From NCBI GenBank assembly GCA_012274175.1, contig JAAOZZ010000115.1:1-15888 (forward strand): a stretch of DNA of 15,888 bases. Reading direction: 5' to 3'. A program made the position numbers and the translations under genes. Within the stretch, counting starts at the first letter, position 1, and every line of letters begins with the position of its first letter. Of the stretch, positions 1 to 8,078 are shown one piece after another. This stretch comes from Betaproteobacteria bacterium. GTDB lineage: Bacteria > Pseudomonadota > Gammaproteobacteria > Burkholderiales > Usitatibacteraceae. Under the pieces are notes generated by a model. The model searched no databases, was not told the origin of the DNA, and saw only the letters and a program-made list of their open reading frames with translations.

Positions 1-504
1 GCCCGGGACCGGCCCGTGACGCAACCGGGAAAGGTGGGATTCGTCGTGGGCACGAGCTTCGACAATCGGGCGATGCCGTTCGTGCGCTATCGCACGGGAG
101 ACCTTGCCGTGCTGAGCGAGGGCGGACACCCGCTGCTTCCGGGCTTCCCCGCCGTGGAGCGCATCGCGGGGCGCTTGCAGGAATTCCTCGTCTGCCGCGA
201 CCAGCGGCTGGTGTCCATCACGACGCTCGGGGTGGCGCACTTTCCGGAGCTCGCCGCGGTGGAAGCGATCCAGTACGAGCAGGAGCGCCCCGGTCGCGTG
301 GTCCTCAAGGTCGTGGCCGATGCACCGCTCACGGGCGAGCAGGTCGATCACATCGGAGCGGCGGTCGAGGCCAAGACCCAGGGCGGCTGCACGGTCGAGG
401 TGGTGCAGGTCGAGCGCATCGAGCGCACGCCCCGGGGCAAGGCGCGCATGCTCGTGCAGCACCTGGACATCCGCCGCTACTTCGGCGCCGCGACCCAGGA
501 CTGA
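1..504 (+). CDS. CapK/PaaK-like adenylate-forming ligase, C-terminal part (5' end outside window)
   Basis: The reading frame is open from base 1, so the gene starts upstream. The visible 167 codons contain an RYRTGDLA stretch (bases 85-108) preceded by a MPFV segment. This is the (M/L)PxxRYrTGD hinge motif of phenylacetate-CoA ligase and CapK-type members of the ANL superfamily. The remainder matches the small C-terminal domain, ending with a PRGKARMLVQ stretch in which the lysine sits where ANL enzymes carry their adenylation lysine. Family knowledge: these enzymes activate a carboxylate as acyl-AMP, usually passing it to CoA or another acceptor; CapK homologues are frequent in capsule and O-antigen clusters. 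Inference: it prepares an acyl substituent for the polysaccharide made by the downstream genes. The substrate cannot be read from this fragment. The next gene begins 2 nt after its stop, so it is very probably the same operon. Confidence 0.8.
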   Translation, partial: ARDRPVTQPGKVGFVVGTSFDNRAMPFVRYRTGDLAVLSEGGHPLLPGFPAVERIAGRLQEFLVCRDQRLVSITTLGVAHFPELAAVEAIQYEQERPGRVVLKVVADAPLTGEQVDHIGAAVEAKTQGGCTVEVVQVERIERTPRGKARMLVQHLDIRRYFGAATQD

Positions 505-506
505 CC

Positions 507-1628
507 ATGGCGCGCGATCCTTCCCACATCGTGATGGTCGGAACCGATCCGCGCACCCGCGGCGGCATCTCGGCGGTGGTCGAGGCCTGGCGCGCCGCGG
601 GGCTCTTCGAGCGCTGGCCGATCGAGTACCTCGTGAGCCACCGCGACGGAACGGGGCGGGAGAAGGCGCTCGCCGCGGCCCGGGGGCTCGGCGCGTTGAT
701 GCTCGCGGTGGCGCGGCATCCGAGGGCGGTGCTGCACGTGCACAGCGCCTCGAGAGCGAGCTTCTGGCGCAAGGCCTGCTACATGGCGGTGGCGCTGGGA
801 CTGGGATGGCCGGTGGTGTTTCATCTGCATGGCGGAGGCTTCGCGCGCTTCCACGATCGCGAGTGCGGATGGATCCGGCGCAGGATCGTGCGCTTCTTCC
901 TCGACCGCGCGACGGTGATCGTCGCGGTCTCGGAGCGCTGGGCGGCGTGGCTGCACGGGGCCACGTCCAACCCCCGCATCGCGTGCATTCCCACTCCCGT
1001 CGCGCTGCCGCCGGTGGCGGGCATGGTGCGCGAGCCGGGGCTCGTCGCCTTCGTCGGGCGCTGCGAGGAAGCCAAGGGCGTCTTCGACCTGCTCGAGGCC
1101 GGGGCGGGGCTCGCCAAAGCGTTCCCGCGGCTGCGCATCGAGTGCGCGGGTGAGGGCGACTTCGCGCGGCTCGGTCGACGTGCTGCAGCTCTGGGCATCG
1201 GCGAGCGATGGACGATGCGCGGATGGATCGGCGAGCCGGCCCGCAATGCGCTGCTCGCGAGGGCGTCGATCTTCGTGTTCCCATCCCATGGGGAAGGAAT
1301 GCCCTTGGCACTTCTCGAGGCGATGGCCGCGGGCTGTCCCGTGGTGGCGAGCGCGGTGGGGGGCATTCCCGACCTCGTCCGGCACGGCGTGAACGGGTTG
1401 CTGGTCCCCGCGGAGAACCCCGCGGCGCTGGCCGCCGCGCTCGCGCGGCTGTTGCGCGATCCCGCGTACGCCGCGCGCCTGGGCCGCGCCGCGCGATCCA
1501 CCATCGCCACCCGCTACACGACGGAGCGCTGCGTGGAGCGCATCGAGCAGATCTACGCCGGGCTGGGCGTGCGCCGGGGTGCGGCGCGCGAGCGCCTTGC
1601 GGTGCGAAGGCTGCAGGAGTCGTCGTGA
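507..1628 (+). CDS. GT4-family glycosyltransferase (first of a tandem pair)
   Basis: A 373-residue cytoplasmic GT-B fold glycosyltransferase. The N-terminal half has the glycine-rich acceptor-side loop (TRGGIS, about residues 17-22) and an HLHGGG stretch. The C-terminal Rossmann half carries LVAFVGRCEEAKGVFDLL and the nucleotide-sugar binding EX7E motif, E263-GMPLALL-E271, followed by an AMAAGCPVVAS segment. These are hallmarks of retaining GT4 enzymes that transfer a sugar from a nucleotide donor to a lipid-linked acceptor. Length is normal for the family. The ATG follows the ligase stop by 2 nt, with AGGA at 497-500 as a probable ribosome-binding site. The gene ends in a GTGA overlap with the next glycosyltransferase. 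No membrane segment is obvious. The sugar donor is not deducible. Family assignment is firm; its role in exopolysaccharide, capsule or O-antigen assembly is inferred from neighbours. Confidence 0.93.
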   Translation: MARDPSHIVMVGTDPRTRGGISAVVEAWRAAGLFERWPIEYLVSHRDGTGREKALAAARGLGALMLAVARHPRAVLHVHSASRASFWRKACYMAVALGLGWPVVFHLHGGGFARFHDRECGWIRRRIVRFFLDRATVIVAVSERWAAWLHGATSNPRIACIPTPVALPPVAGMVREPGLVAFVGRCEEAKGVFDLLEAGAGLAKAFPRLRIECAGEGDFARLGRRAAALGIGERWTMRGWIGEPARNALLARASIFVFPSHGEGMPLALLEAMAAGCPVVASAVGGIPDLVRHGVNGLLVPAENPAALAAALARLLRDPAYAARLGRAARSTIATRYTTERCVERIEQIYAGLGVRRGAARERLAVRRLQESS

Positions 1629-2743
1629 ACCGACCCGTCGTCCTGATACTCGGGCCAGGCCGCGGCGCCGTGAGCGGCGTCAGCACCCATCTCGACCTGT
1701 TGCTGGGTTCGGGCCTCGCCGAGGAATTCGAGCTGGTGCACTTCCAGGTCGGGAGCGAGGGCAGGAAAGAGGGCATCGCCGCGCGCGTGCTGCGCCTGGT
1801 CGCGAGCCCCTTCGCGCTCGCCGCGGCGATCGTCTTCCGCCACGCAGCGATCGTGCACATCAATACCTCGCTCAATCCGCGGGCGTACTGGCGCGACCTC
1901 GCGTACCTCTTCGCGGCCAAGCTCCTCGGGGCACGGGTGGTCTACCAAGTCCACGGGGGAAAGCTTCCGCGGCATTTCTTCGCGGGAAGCCGCCTGCTCA
2001 CGAAATGGCTGCGCTGGACCTTGGGACTCCCGGACCTGGTGGTGGTCCTCGCCCGGGTCGAGCTCGAAGCCTATCGCGCATTCGTGCCGGCGCAGGACGT
2101 CGTGGCGCTTCCCAACGGCATCGACTGCCGGGCGTACGCGTCGGTACCCATGGTGTGCTCCGACCCGGGCCGGCCGCTGAGGCTGGTCTACATCGGCCGC
2201 ATCGCGCGGGAGAAGGGCTTGTACGAGACACTGCAGGGCCTGCGCCTCGCGCGCGAGCTGGGCGTGGACGCCTCCCTCGTGATCGCGGGCAGCGGAAGCG
2301 ACGAGGAACGCCTGCGCCGCTATGCCCACGCGGTGGACGTCGCTCCGCACGTCACGTTCGCCGGTCCCGTCTTCGGCGCCGACAAGGTGAAGTTGCTGGC
2401 CGCGTCCGACGCGATGGTGCTCGCGAGCTACGCCGAGGGCCTGCCCTACGCGCTGCTCGAGGCGATGGCCGCGGGTATCCCGGTGATCGCCACACCCGTG
2501 GGCGCGATTCCCGACGTGATGGCCGACGGCATCCACGGCCTCCTGGTGCCGCCGCGGGACGGCGTCGCGATCGCCGAAGCGCTGGCGTCCCTCGCCGCGG
2601 ACCGGGAGCGGCTTTCGTGGATGAGCCGCGCCTGCCGCCGGCGCATCCGCGCGGCGTATTCCGTCGAGCGGCTCGCCGGCGAATTGGCGTCGCACTACGG
2701 CCGCCTTGCCGGCGCCATGGCCGTAGCCGGCCGCAAGGACTGA
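1625..2743 (+). CDS. GT4-family glycosyltransferase (second of a tandem pair)
   Basis: A 372-residue GT-B glycosyltransferase. I chose the GTG at 1625 because it overlaps the previous stop as GTGA, is preceded by AGGAG at 1615-1619, and gives a clean N-terminus (MNRPVVLILGPGRG). The longer reading upstream is only the out-of-phase image of the preceding gene. It has a GAVSGVS acceptor-side loop, a YQVHGG segment, LVYIGRIAREKGLYETL at the start of the donor domain, and the EX7E motif E271-GLPYALL-E279 followed by AMAAGIPVIAT. It resembles the upstream glycosyltransferase along its length, especially in the C-terminal half, suggesting an old tandem duplication with later specialisation. Expected role: adding a successive sugar to the same lipid-linked repeat unit. 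Donor and acceptor are unknown. It ends 5 nt before the amidotransferase gene. Confidence 0.92.
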   Translation: MNRPVVLILGPGRGAVSGVSTHLDLLLGSGLAEEFELVHFQVGSEGRKEGIAARVLRLVASPFALAAAIVFRHAAIVHINTSLNPRAYWRDLAYLFAAKLLGARVVYQVHGGKLPRHFFAGSRLLTKWLRWTLGLPDLVVVLARVELEAYRAFVPAQDVVALPNGIDCRAYASVPMVCSDPGRPLRLVYIGRIAREKGLYETLQGLRLARELGVDASLVIAGSGSDEERLRRYAHAVDVAPHVTFAGPVFGADKVKLLAASDAMVLASYAEGLPYALLEAMAAGIPVIATPVGAIPDVMADGIHGLLVPPRDGVAIAEALASLAADRERLSWMSRACRRRIRAAYSVERLAGELASHYGRLAGAMAVAGRKD

Positions 2744-2748
2744 AGGCC

Positions 2749-4620
2749 ATGTGCGCAATCGCGGGCGTGGTGGCGGGTCCGTCGAGCGGCCTCGATGTCG
2801 CGACCGTGGAGCGCATGCTCGAGCGCATGGCCCACCGCGGTCCCGACGGGCAGGGCGTCGTGCGGTTCGACGCGGGATCGGGAGCGCACGTGATCCTGGG
2901 CCACCGCCGGCTCGCCATCATCGATCCCGAGGGCGCGCGCCAGCCCATGTGCGACGGGGCCGCGGGACTGGCGCTCACCTTCAACGGCGAGATCTACAAC
3001 TTCCGCGCGCTGCGGGGCGAGCTGGCCGCGTGCGGATACGTGTTCGAGCGCGACTCCGACACCGAGGTATTGCTGCGCGCGTACCAGCATTGGGGCGAAG
3101 GGGTGGTGGAGCGGCTGCGCGGCATGTTCGCCTTCGCCATCTGGGATGCGCCCCGGCGCCGGCTCTTCCTCGCACGGGACCGCTTTGGGGAGAAGCCGCT
3201 CTTCCTGCGCGAGCAGGGCTCCGTCCTCGCGTTCGCTTCCGAGATCAAGGCGCTGCTGGAGATCCCCGGCGCGCGGCCGGCGGTGAATCTTCCCGCGGTG
3301 TGGGACTTCCTCGCCTACCGCTACGTGCCGGGGCCGCAGACGCTTTTCGAGGGCATCCGCAAGCTCGCTCCGGGTACCTGTGCCACCTGGGAGGACGGCC
3401 GTCTCACGGAGCGCCGGTATTGGAGCGCGCCGGACCGCGACGCCTCGACCGCGAATTCCGTGGGCGAGCCCGACGCGGTGCGCGGTTTCCTCGACCGCCT
3501 GGACGAGGCGGTGGAGATGCAGATGGTGAGCGACGTGCCGTTCGGGGCGTTCCTCTCGGGCGGCCTCGACTCCTCGGCGATCGTGGCCCTCATGACGCGC
3601 CACAACTCGCAGGTGAAGACCTTCTCGGTGGGATTCGGCGAGGGTGGCTACAGCGAGCTCGCCTACGCGGGCACCGTGGCGCGGCACTTCGGGACCGACC
3701 ATCACGAGCTGGAAGTGGGCTTCCAGGACATGACCGAGCACCTGCCCGCGCTCGTCGCCTTTCGCGATGCGCCGGTCTCGGAGCCTTCCGACATTCCGAT
3801 CTACCTCCTCGCCCGGGAGGCCGCGCGCACGGTGAAGATGGTGCTCACGGGCGAGGGCAGCGACGAGGTCCTGGGCGGATACCCGAAGCACGTCTTCGAG
3901 CGCTTCGCCCCGGGCTGGCAGCGGGTTCCCGGCTTGATCCGCCGCAACCTGGTGGCGCCGCTCGCGCGTGCGCTGCCGTATGAATTCCGCCGCGCCAAGA
4001 CGGCGGTCGCGAACCTCAACATCGAGGATCGGAAGGAGCGCTACGTGCGCTGGTTCGGGGCACTCGACCGCGGCGAGCGCGAGCGCCTCACGGTGCTGCG
4101 GGGCAACGGCTACGACCACGGCGACGACGGGCCCCCCTTCGATTCCGATCCGCGGGCGAGCACGCTGCGGCGCATCCTCTATTTCGACCAGACGAGCTGG
4201 CTCCCGGACAACCTGCTCGAGCGCGGCGACCGCATGACCATGGCCGCGTCGATCGAGTCGCGCGTGCCGTTCCTCGACCACGAGCTCGCGGGATATGTCT
4301 CGTCTCTCCCGGACCACTACCGCGTGAAGGGCTTCGAGACCAAGCGGATCCTGCGCCGCGCGGGCGCAAGCCTGCTTCCCGCCGCGATCCTCGAGCGCCC
4401 GAAGGTGGGGTTCCGCGTGCCGGTGAACCAGTGGTTCCGCGGTCCCATGCGCGAATACCTGTTCGAGCACCTGCGGGGGAGCGATTCGAAGACCCGCGGC
4501 TACTACGATCCGCGCGCGCTCGACGGCGTGCTCGACGAGCACGTAGGCGGCAAGCACAACCACGAGAAACTCCTATGGGCCCTGTTGAACCTCGAGATCT
4601 GGCATCGCCAATACGCATGA
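2749..4620 (+). CDS. asnB: AsnB-type glutamine amidotransferase / asparagine synthetase (glutamine-hydrolysing)
   Basis: A 623-residue two-domain protein. The start at 2749 is chosen because it leaves Cys2 (MCAIAG), the nucleophile of class II glutamine amidotransferases; the open frame upstream belongs to the glycosyltransferase region. The N-terminal Ntn domain shows AHRGPDG and FNGEIYN. The synthetase domain has the ATP-pyrophosphatase loop S270-GGLDSS-276 and TGEGSDE starting at residue 367. The family reaction uses glutamine ammonia and ATP to amidate a carboxylate. Length matches the roughly 600-640-residue paralogues found in polysaccharide clusters rather than the approximately 550-residue E. 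coli housekeeping enzyme. Context (glycosyltransferases, heparinase, algD downstream) argues that the target may be a uronic acid, giving a uronamide, rather than free aspartate; this is inference. AAGGA at 2735-2739 can serve as ribosome-binding site. The stop overlaps the next start as ATGA. Confidence 0.93.
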   Translation: MCAIAGVVAGPSSGLDVATVERMLERMAHRGPDGQGVVRFDAGSGAHVILGHRRLAIIDPEGARQPMCDGAAGLALTFNGEIYNFRALRGELAACGYVFERDSDTEVLLRAYQHWGEGVVERLRGMFAFAIWDAPRRRLFLARDRFGEKPLFLREQGSVLAFASEIKALLEIPGARPAVNLPAVWDFLAYRYVPGPQTLFEGIRKLAPGTCATWEDGRLTERRYWSAPDRDASTANSVGEPDAVRGFLDRLDEAVEMQMVSDVPFGAFLSGGLDSSAIVALMTRHNSQVKTFSVGFGEGGYSELAYAGTVARHFGTDHHELEVGFQDMTEHLPALVAFRDAPVSEPSDIPIYLLAREAARTVKMVLTGEGSDEVLGGYPKHVFERFAPGWQRVPGLIRRNLVAPLARALPYEFRRAKTAVANLNIEDRKERYVRWFGALDRGERERLTVLRGNGYDHGDDGPPFDSDPRASTLRRILYFDQTSWLPDNLLERGDRMTMAASIESRVPFLDHELAGYVSSLPDHYRVKGFETKRILRRAGASLLPAAILERPKVGFRVPVNQWFRGPMREYLFEHLRGSDSKTRGYYDPRALDGVLDEHVGGKHNHEKLLWALLNLEIWHRQYA

Positions 4621-6596
4621 GCGGCGGGCTCGCGTGGAAGGTGAACCGCCTGCGCTGCATGGGGCCGGCGGAGATCGGCCACCGGCTCGCGCGCTCGCTC
4701 GCGATGCGCGCCGAACGCTGGGGGCTCGCGAGCGAGTCGATTCCCGCGCCCGACCTCGCGCAGCGGGCACGGCCGTGGATCGCGCTCGATCCGGCGGTGG
4801 ATCCGGCGCCGTACGTGCAGGCGGCGGAGCGCATCGCCGCGGGCCGGCTCGACGTCTTCGCGCTCGAGGACGCGTACCTGGGACGGCCGCCGCGCTGGAA
4901 CCGCGATCCGAAGACCGGGATCGAGGCGGCCCTCGAGTTCGGCAAGGAGCTGGACTATCGCGACCCCTCGCGCGTCGGGGACATCAAGTACCTGTGGGAG
5001 CCCAACCGGCACCTGCAGCTCGTCACGCTCGCGCAAGCCTACCGGCTCACGGGCGAGGCGAAGCACGGTGTCGCCCTTCGCACGCAGCTCGAGAGTTGGT
5101 TCGACGCGTGCCCGTGGCGCTTCGGGCCCAACTGGTCGAGCTCGCTCGAATGCGGGTTGCGGCTGGTGAACTGGGCGCTCGCGTGGCAGCTCGTAGGGGG
5201 CGTGGACTCGACGCTCTTCGCGGGACCCGACGGCGACCGGTTCCGCGCACGCTGGCTCGAATCCGTCTACCAGCACGCGCAGTTCGTCTGCGGACACCTC
5301 TCGCTGCATTCCTCGGCGAACAACCACCTCATCGGCGAGCTGGCGGGGGTGCACGCGGCGGCCCTCGCGTGGCCCCACTGGCCGCGCTCGCGGCAATGGC
5401 TAGAACTTTCCCGCGCGCTGCTCGAGCGCGAGGCGCTGCTGCAGAACGCGCCCGACGGCGTGAATCGCGAGCAGGCGGTCTCGTACCAGCAGTTCGAGCT
5501 GGACCTGCTCCTGCTGCCGATGCTCGCTGCGCGCGCCCAGGGGGAGGATTTCTCCGCCGCGTATCAGGCGCGGATCGAGGCGATGCTCGAATACGTGGCG
5601 AGCATCATGGACGCGGGCGGGCACGTGCCAATGTTCGGTGACGCGGACGACGGCTGCGCCGTGCGGCTCGATCCGCGGGACAGCCTCTGCCGCTTCCGCT
5701 CGCTCCTCGCCACGGGAGCGATCGTCTTCGGGCGCGGGGACTTCAAGGCCAAGGCGGGAGCGCTGGACGACAAGACCCGCTGGCTCGTGGGGCCCGGCGC
5801 GGACCGCGCCTTCGAGGCGCTCGACGCTTCGCGCGTGGTGCTGCCGGTGCGCCGGGCGTTTCCCGAAGGCGGGTATTACATCCTAGGCTGCGACTACGAG
5901 ACGCCGCGGGAGATTCGCCTCGTGGCCGACGCGGGGCCCCTGGGCTATCGCGAGATCGCGGCCCACGGCCATGCCGATGCGCTCTCGTTCACGCTCTGCG
6001 TGGGCGGGGACGAGTTCCTCGTCGACCCGGGCACGTACGCTTATCACACCGAGGGCGAGTGGCGGGCTTACTTTCGCGGCACATCGGCACATAACACCGT
6101 GCGCGTCGACGGGATGGACCAGTCGCAATCGGGAGGCAACTTCATGTGGCTGCGCAAGGCCCGGGCCTGCTGCGAGCGCTGGAGCAGCAGCGGCGTCCGG
6201 GACACGTTCGAGGGCTGGCACGACGGCTACCGCGGCCTCGCGGACCCGGTGACGCACCGCCGGAGGATCGTGCTCGACAAGGTCGCGCGCACGATCGCGA
6301 TCGACGACGGGCTCGAGATGGCCGGGACCCACGACGTGGAGATCTTCTTCCACTGCCACGAGGAGTGCACGGTGCGCCCGTTCGAGGGCGGCGTGGAGCT
6401 CGCCCGCGGCGATCGCGCGATCCGCCTGTGCTGGCCCGATGCCGACGGCGCGCAGGTGCGCCTGCTCGAGGGCAGCCTCGACCCCATCGCCGGCTGGGTC
6501 TCCCGCCGCTTCGACCGCAAACATCCCGCCGTCACCCTCGCCTGGAAAGCCCGCCTCACCGCAAACCACCTCCTGCGCACCACCATCACCTGCTGA
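4617..6596 (+). CDS. Heparinase II/III-family protein (putative uronate polysaccharide lyase)
   Basis: A 659-residue protein. The ATG at 4617 overlaps the amidotransferase stop (ATGA) and begins a sensible sequence (MSGGLAWKVNRLRCMG); upstream codons in this frame are the shadow of the preceding gene. The N-terminal half is an alpha-helical toroid of the Hepar_II_III_N type, with a WEPNRHLQL stretch, SANNHLIGELAG and NREQAVSYQQFELD. The C-terminal half is the beta-sandwich heparinase domain, with H450-GHAD-454, DPGTYAYH (470-477) and FRGTSAHNT (486-494). Relatives cleave uronate-containing polysaccharides by beta-elimination. No signal peptide is obvious at the chosen start, unusual for a periplasmic lyase; homologues in exopolysaccharide clusters often also lack one. 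Likely role: trimming, length control or turnover of the polymer. Substrate unknown. A hairpin follows the stop immediately. Confidence 0.9.
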   Translation: MSGGLAWKVNRLRCMGPAEIGHRLARSLAMRAERWGLASESIPAPDLAQRARPWIALDPAVDPAPYVQAAERIAAGRLDVFALEDAYLGRPPRWNRDPKTGIEAALEFGKELDYRDPSRVGDIKYLWEPNRHLQLVTLAQAYRLTGEAKHGVALRTQLESWFDACPWRFGPNWSSSLECGLRLVNWALAWQLVGGVDSTLFAGPDGDRFRARWLESVYQHAQFVCGHLSLHSSANNHLIGELAGVHAAALAWPHWPRSRQWLELSRALLEREALLQNAPDGVNREQAVSYQQFELDLLLLPMLAARAQGEDFSAAYQARIEAMLEYVASIMDAGGHVPMFGDADDGCAVRLDPRDSLCRFRSLLATGAIVFGRGDFKAKAGALDDKTRWLVGPGADRAFEALDASRVVLPVRRAFPEGGYYILGCDYETPREIRLVADAGPLGYREIAAHGHADALSFTLCVGGDEFLVDPGTYAYHTEGEWRAYFRGTSAHNTVRVDGMDQSQSGGNFMWLRKARACCERWSSSGVRDTFEGWHDGYRGLADPVTHRRRIVLDKVARTIAIDDGLEMAGTHDVEIFFHCHEECTVRPFEGGVELARGDRAIRLCWPDADGAQVRLLEGSLDPIAGWVSRRFDRKHPAVTLAWKARLTANHLLRTTITC

Positions 6597-6619
6597 AAAT
6601 CGGGGACAGACCCCGATTT
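6597..6619. repeat. Perfect 9-bp hairpin, REP-like (GGGGACAGACCCC core), possible terminator
   Basis: The arms AAATCGGGG (6597-6605) and CCCCGATTT (6611-6619) are exact reverse complements around the 5-nt loop ACAGA. It begins directly after the heparinase stop codon. GGGGACAGACCCC / GGGGTCTGTCCCC hairpins are, from memory, a dispersed repeat class in beta- and gammaproteobacterial genomes, some near REP-associated tyrosine transposases. The GC-rich stem with A-rich and T-rich flanks could also work as a weak bidirectional intrinsic terminator or protect the upstream mRNA 3' end. No transposase is in the window. Confidence 0.75.
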
Positions 6620-6706
6620 CTGGGCCGACTGGACTAGCGGGGCGCGCGCGGGGGGTCAAGTGGCGGGGGGATGCTGGGGATGGAATCTTTCGAAAGAGCG
6701 CGAGCG

Positions 6707-8017
6707 ATGAAGATCAGCATCATGGGATTGGGATACGTGGGCGCGGTGTCGGCCGGATGCCTCGCCAAGGAGGGCCACGAGGTCATCGGCGTCGACCCGC
6801 AGCAGTCGAAGGTGGACCTCATCAACGCCGGCAAGACGCCCATCATCGAGCGCGACATCGGCGAGATGATCCAGGCCGCGGTGTCGGAGGGCCGGCTGCG
6901 CGCGACCACCGACCTGCAGCAGGCGGTGCGCTACACGGACCTCTCCCTCATCTGCGTGGGCACGCCCAGCCTCGGCAACGGGCACATCGACCTGAAGTAC
7001 GTCCGGCGTGTGTGCCAGCAGATCGGCGAAGGCCTGCGCGACCACCCGGGCCACACGGTCGTGGTGCGCAGCACGATGCTCCCCGGCACCATGCGCCAGG
7101 TGGTGATCCCCACGCTCGAATCGGCGTCGGGCCTGCAGGCGGGCGAGGACTTCGGCGTGTGCCTCAACCCCGAGTTCCTGCGGGAAGGCACCGCCGTCCA
7201 CGACTACTTCCACCCGCCCAAGACCGTGATCGGCGAGCTCGACCGCGCGAGCGGCGACGTGGTCGCCAAGCTCTACGGCCACATGCCGTGCCCGTTGATC
7301 CGCACCGACTACGAGACCGCGGAGATGGTGAAGTACGCCGACAACACCTGGCACGCGTTGAAGGTCGGCTTCGCCAACGAGATCGGAAACATCTGCAAGG
7401 CCCTGGGCCTGGACAGCCATCGCCTCATGGACATCTTCTGCCAGGACACGAAGCTGAACCTTTCGTCCTACTACCTCCGGCCCGGCTTCGCCTTCGGCGG
7501 CTCGTGCCTGCCCAAGGACGTGCGGGCCCTGTCGTACAAGGCGAAGACCATGGACGTGAAGGTCCCGATCATCGACGCGATCCTGCCCAGCAACGACGAG
7601 CAGATCGAGCGCGGCATCCGCGCCGTGGTGGAGCAGGGCACCTGCAAGGTGGGCATCCTCGGCTTCAGCTTCAAGGCGGGCACCGACGACCTGCGGGAAA
7701 GCCCCATGGTGGAGCTGGTGGAGCACCTGATCGGCAAGGGCTACGACCTGCGCGTCTACGACAGCAACGTGCGCATGGCGGCGATCCACGGCGCCAACCG
7801 CGAGTACATCCTCAACCACATCCCGCACATCTCGAAGCTGATGGTGAACACGATCGAGGAGGTGCTGGAGCACGGGGAAACGCTCGTGATCGGGAACGCC
7901 TCGGAAGAATTCCGCGACGTTCCGCGGCGGCTTCGCGAGGGACAGTCCATCGTGGACCTGGTGCGCATCGCGGAGACCCGCAGCGTGAGCGGCGTCTACG
8001 ACGGGATCTGCTGGTGA
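6707..8017 (+). CDS. algD: GDP-mannose 6-dehydrogenase (AlgD-like)
   Basis: A 436-residue protein, the same length as Pseudomonas AlgD. It oxidises GDP-mannose with two NAD+ to GDP-mannuronic acid. The N-terminal Rossmann motif G7-LGYVG-12 binds NAD. PEFLREGTAV and the stretch around the catalytic cysteine (GFAFGGSCLPKDVRAL, Cys267) match AlgD closely, as do FSFKAGTDDLRESP and the terminal residues GICW, which are typical of AlgD rather than UDP-glucose dehydrogenases. I placed the start at 6707 (MKISIMGLGYVG); an in-frame ATG at 6671 would add 12 unlike residues. The upstream leader of 110 nt contains the hairpin at 6597-6619 and no promoter I can defend. It supplies the acidic sugar donor that makes the amidotransferase and heparinase-like protein understandable as a uronate-polymer pathway. 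A UDP-sugar substrate remains possible but less likely. Confidence 0.9.
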   Translation: MKISIMGLGYVGAVSAGCLAKEGHEVIGVDPQQSKVDLINAGKTPIIERDIGEMIQAAVSEGRLRATTDLQQAVRYTDLSLICVGTPSLGNGHIDLKYVRRVCQQIGEGLRDHPGHTVVVRSTMLPGTMRQVVIPTLESASGLQAGEDFGVCLNPEFLREGTAVHDYFHPPKTVIGELDRASGDVVAKLYGHMPCPLIRTDYETAEMVKYADNTWHALKVGFANEIGNICKALGLDSHRLMDIFCQDTKLNLSSYYLRPGFAFGGSCLPKDVRALSYKAKTMDVKVPIIDAILPSNDEQIERGIRAVVEQGTCKVGILGFSFKAGTDDLRESPMVELVEHLIGKGYDLRVYDSNVRMAAIHGANREYILNHIPHISKLMVNTIEEVLEHGETLVIGNASEEFRDVPRRLREGQSIVDLVRIAETRSVSGVYDGICW

Positions 8018-8050
8018 AGAGCGCGGGCCGCTCCATGACCCTCTCCCCGA

Positions 8051-8070
8051 CCCTCTCCCAAGGGAGAGGG
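8051..8070. repeat. REP-like hairpin (CCCTCTCCC / GGGAGAGGG) overlapping the ribosome-binding site of the next gene
   Basis: CCCTCTCCC (8051-8059) and GGGAGAGGG (8062-8070) are exact reverse complements separated by AA, realistically a CAAG tetraloop on an 8-bp stem. A half-copy, CTCTCCCCGA, immediately precedes it at 8041. The CCCTCTCCC...GGGAGAGGG unit is a very common dispersed repeat of proteobacterial intergenic regions. Here its right arm and the bases after it (AGGGAGA, about 8067-8073) are the only Shine-Dalgarno-like sequence before the GTG at 8079, so folding should compete with ribosome binding. Confidence 0.75.
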
Positions 8071-8078
8071 AGAAAATC

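Noticed and set aside
477..4563. Long minus-strand open frames opposite the glycosyltransferases and asnB (for example 477-1385, 1553-2758 and 2695-4563)
   Set aside because: They are rich in Arg, Ala, His and Glu in the manner of antisense shadows in GC-rich DNA, show no domain motifs, and lie opposite well-recognised genes.
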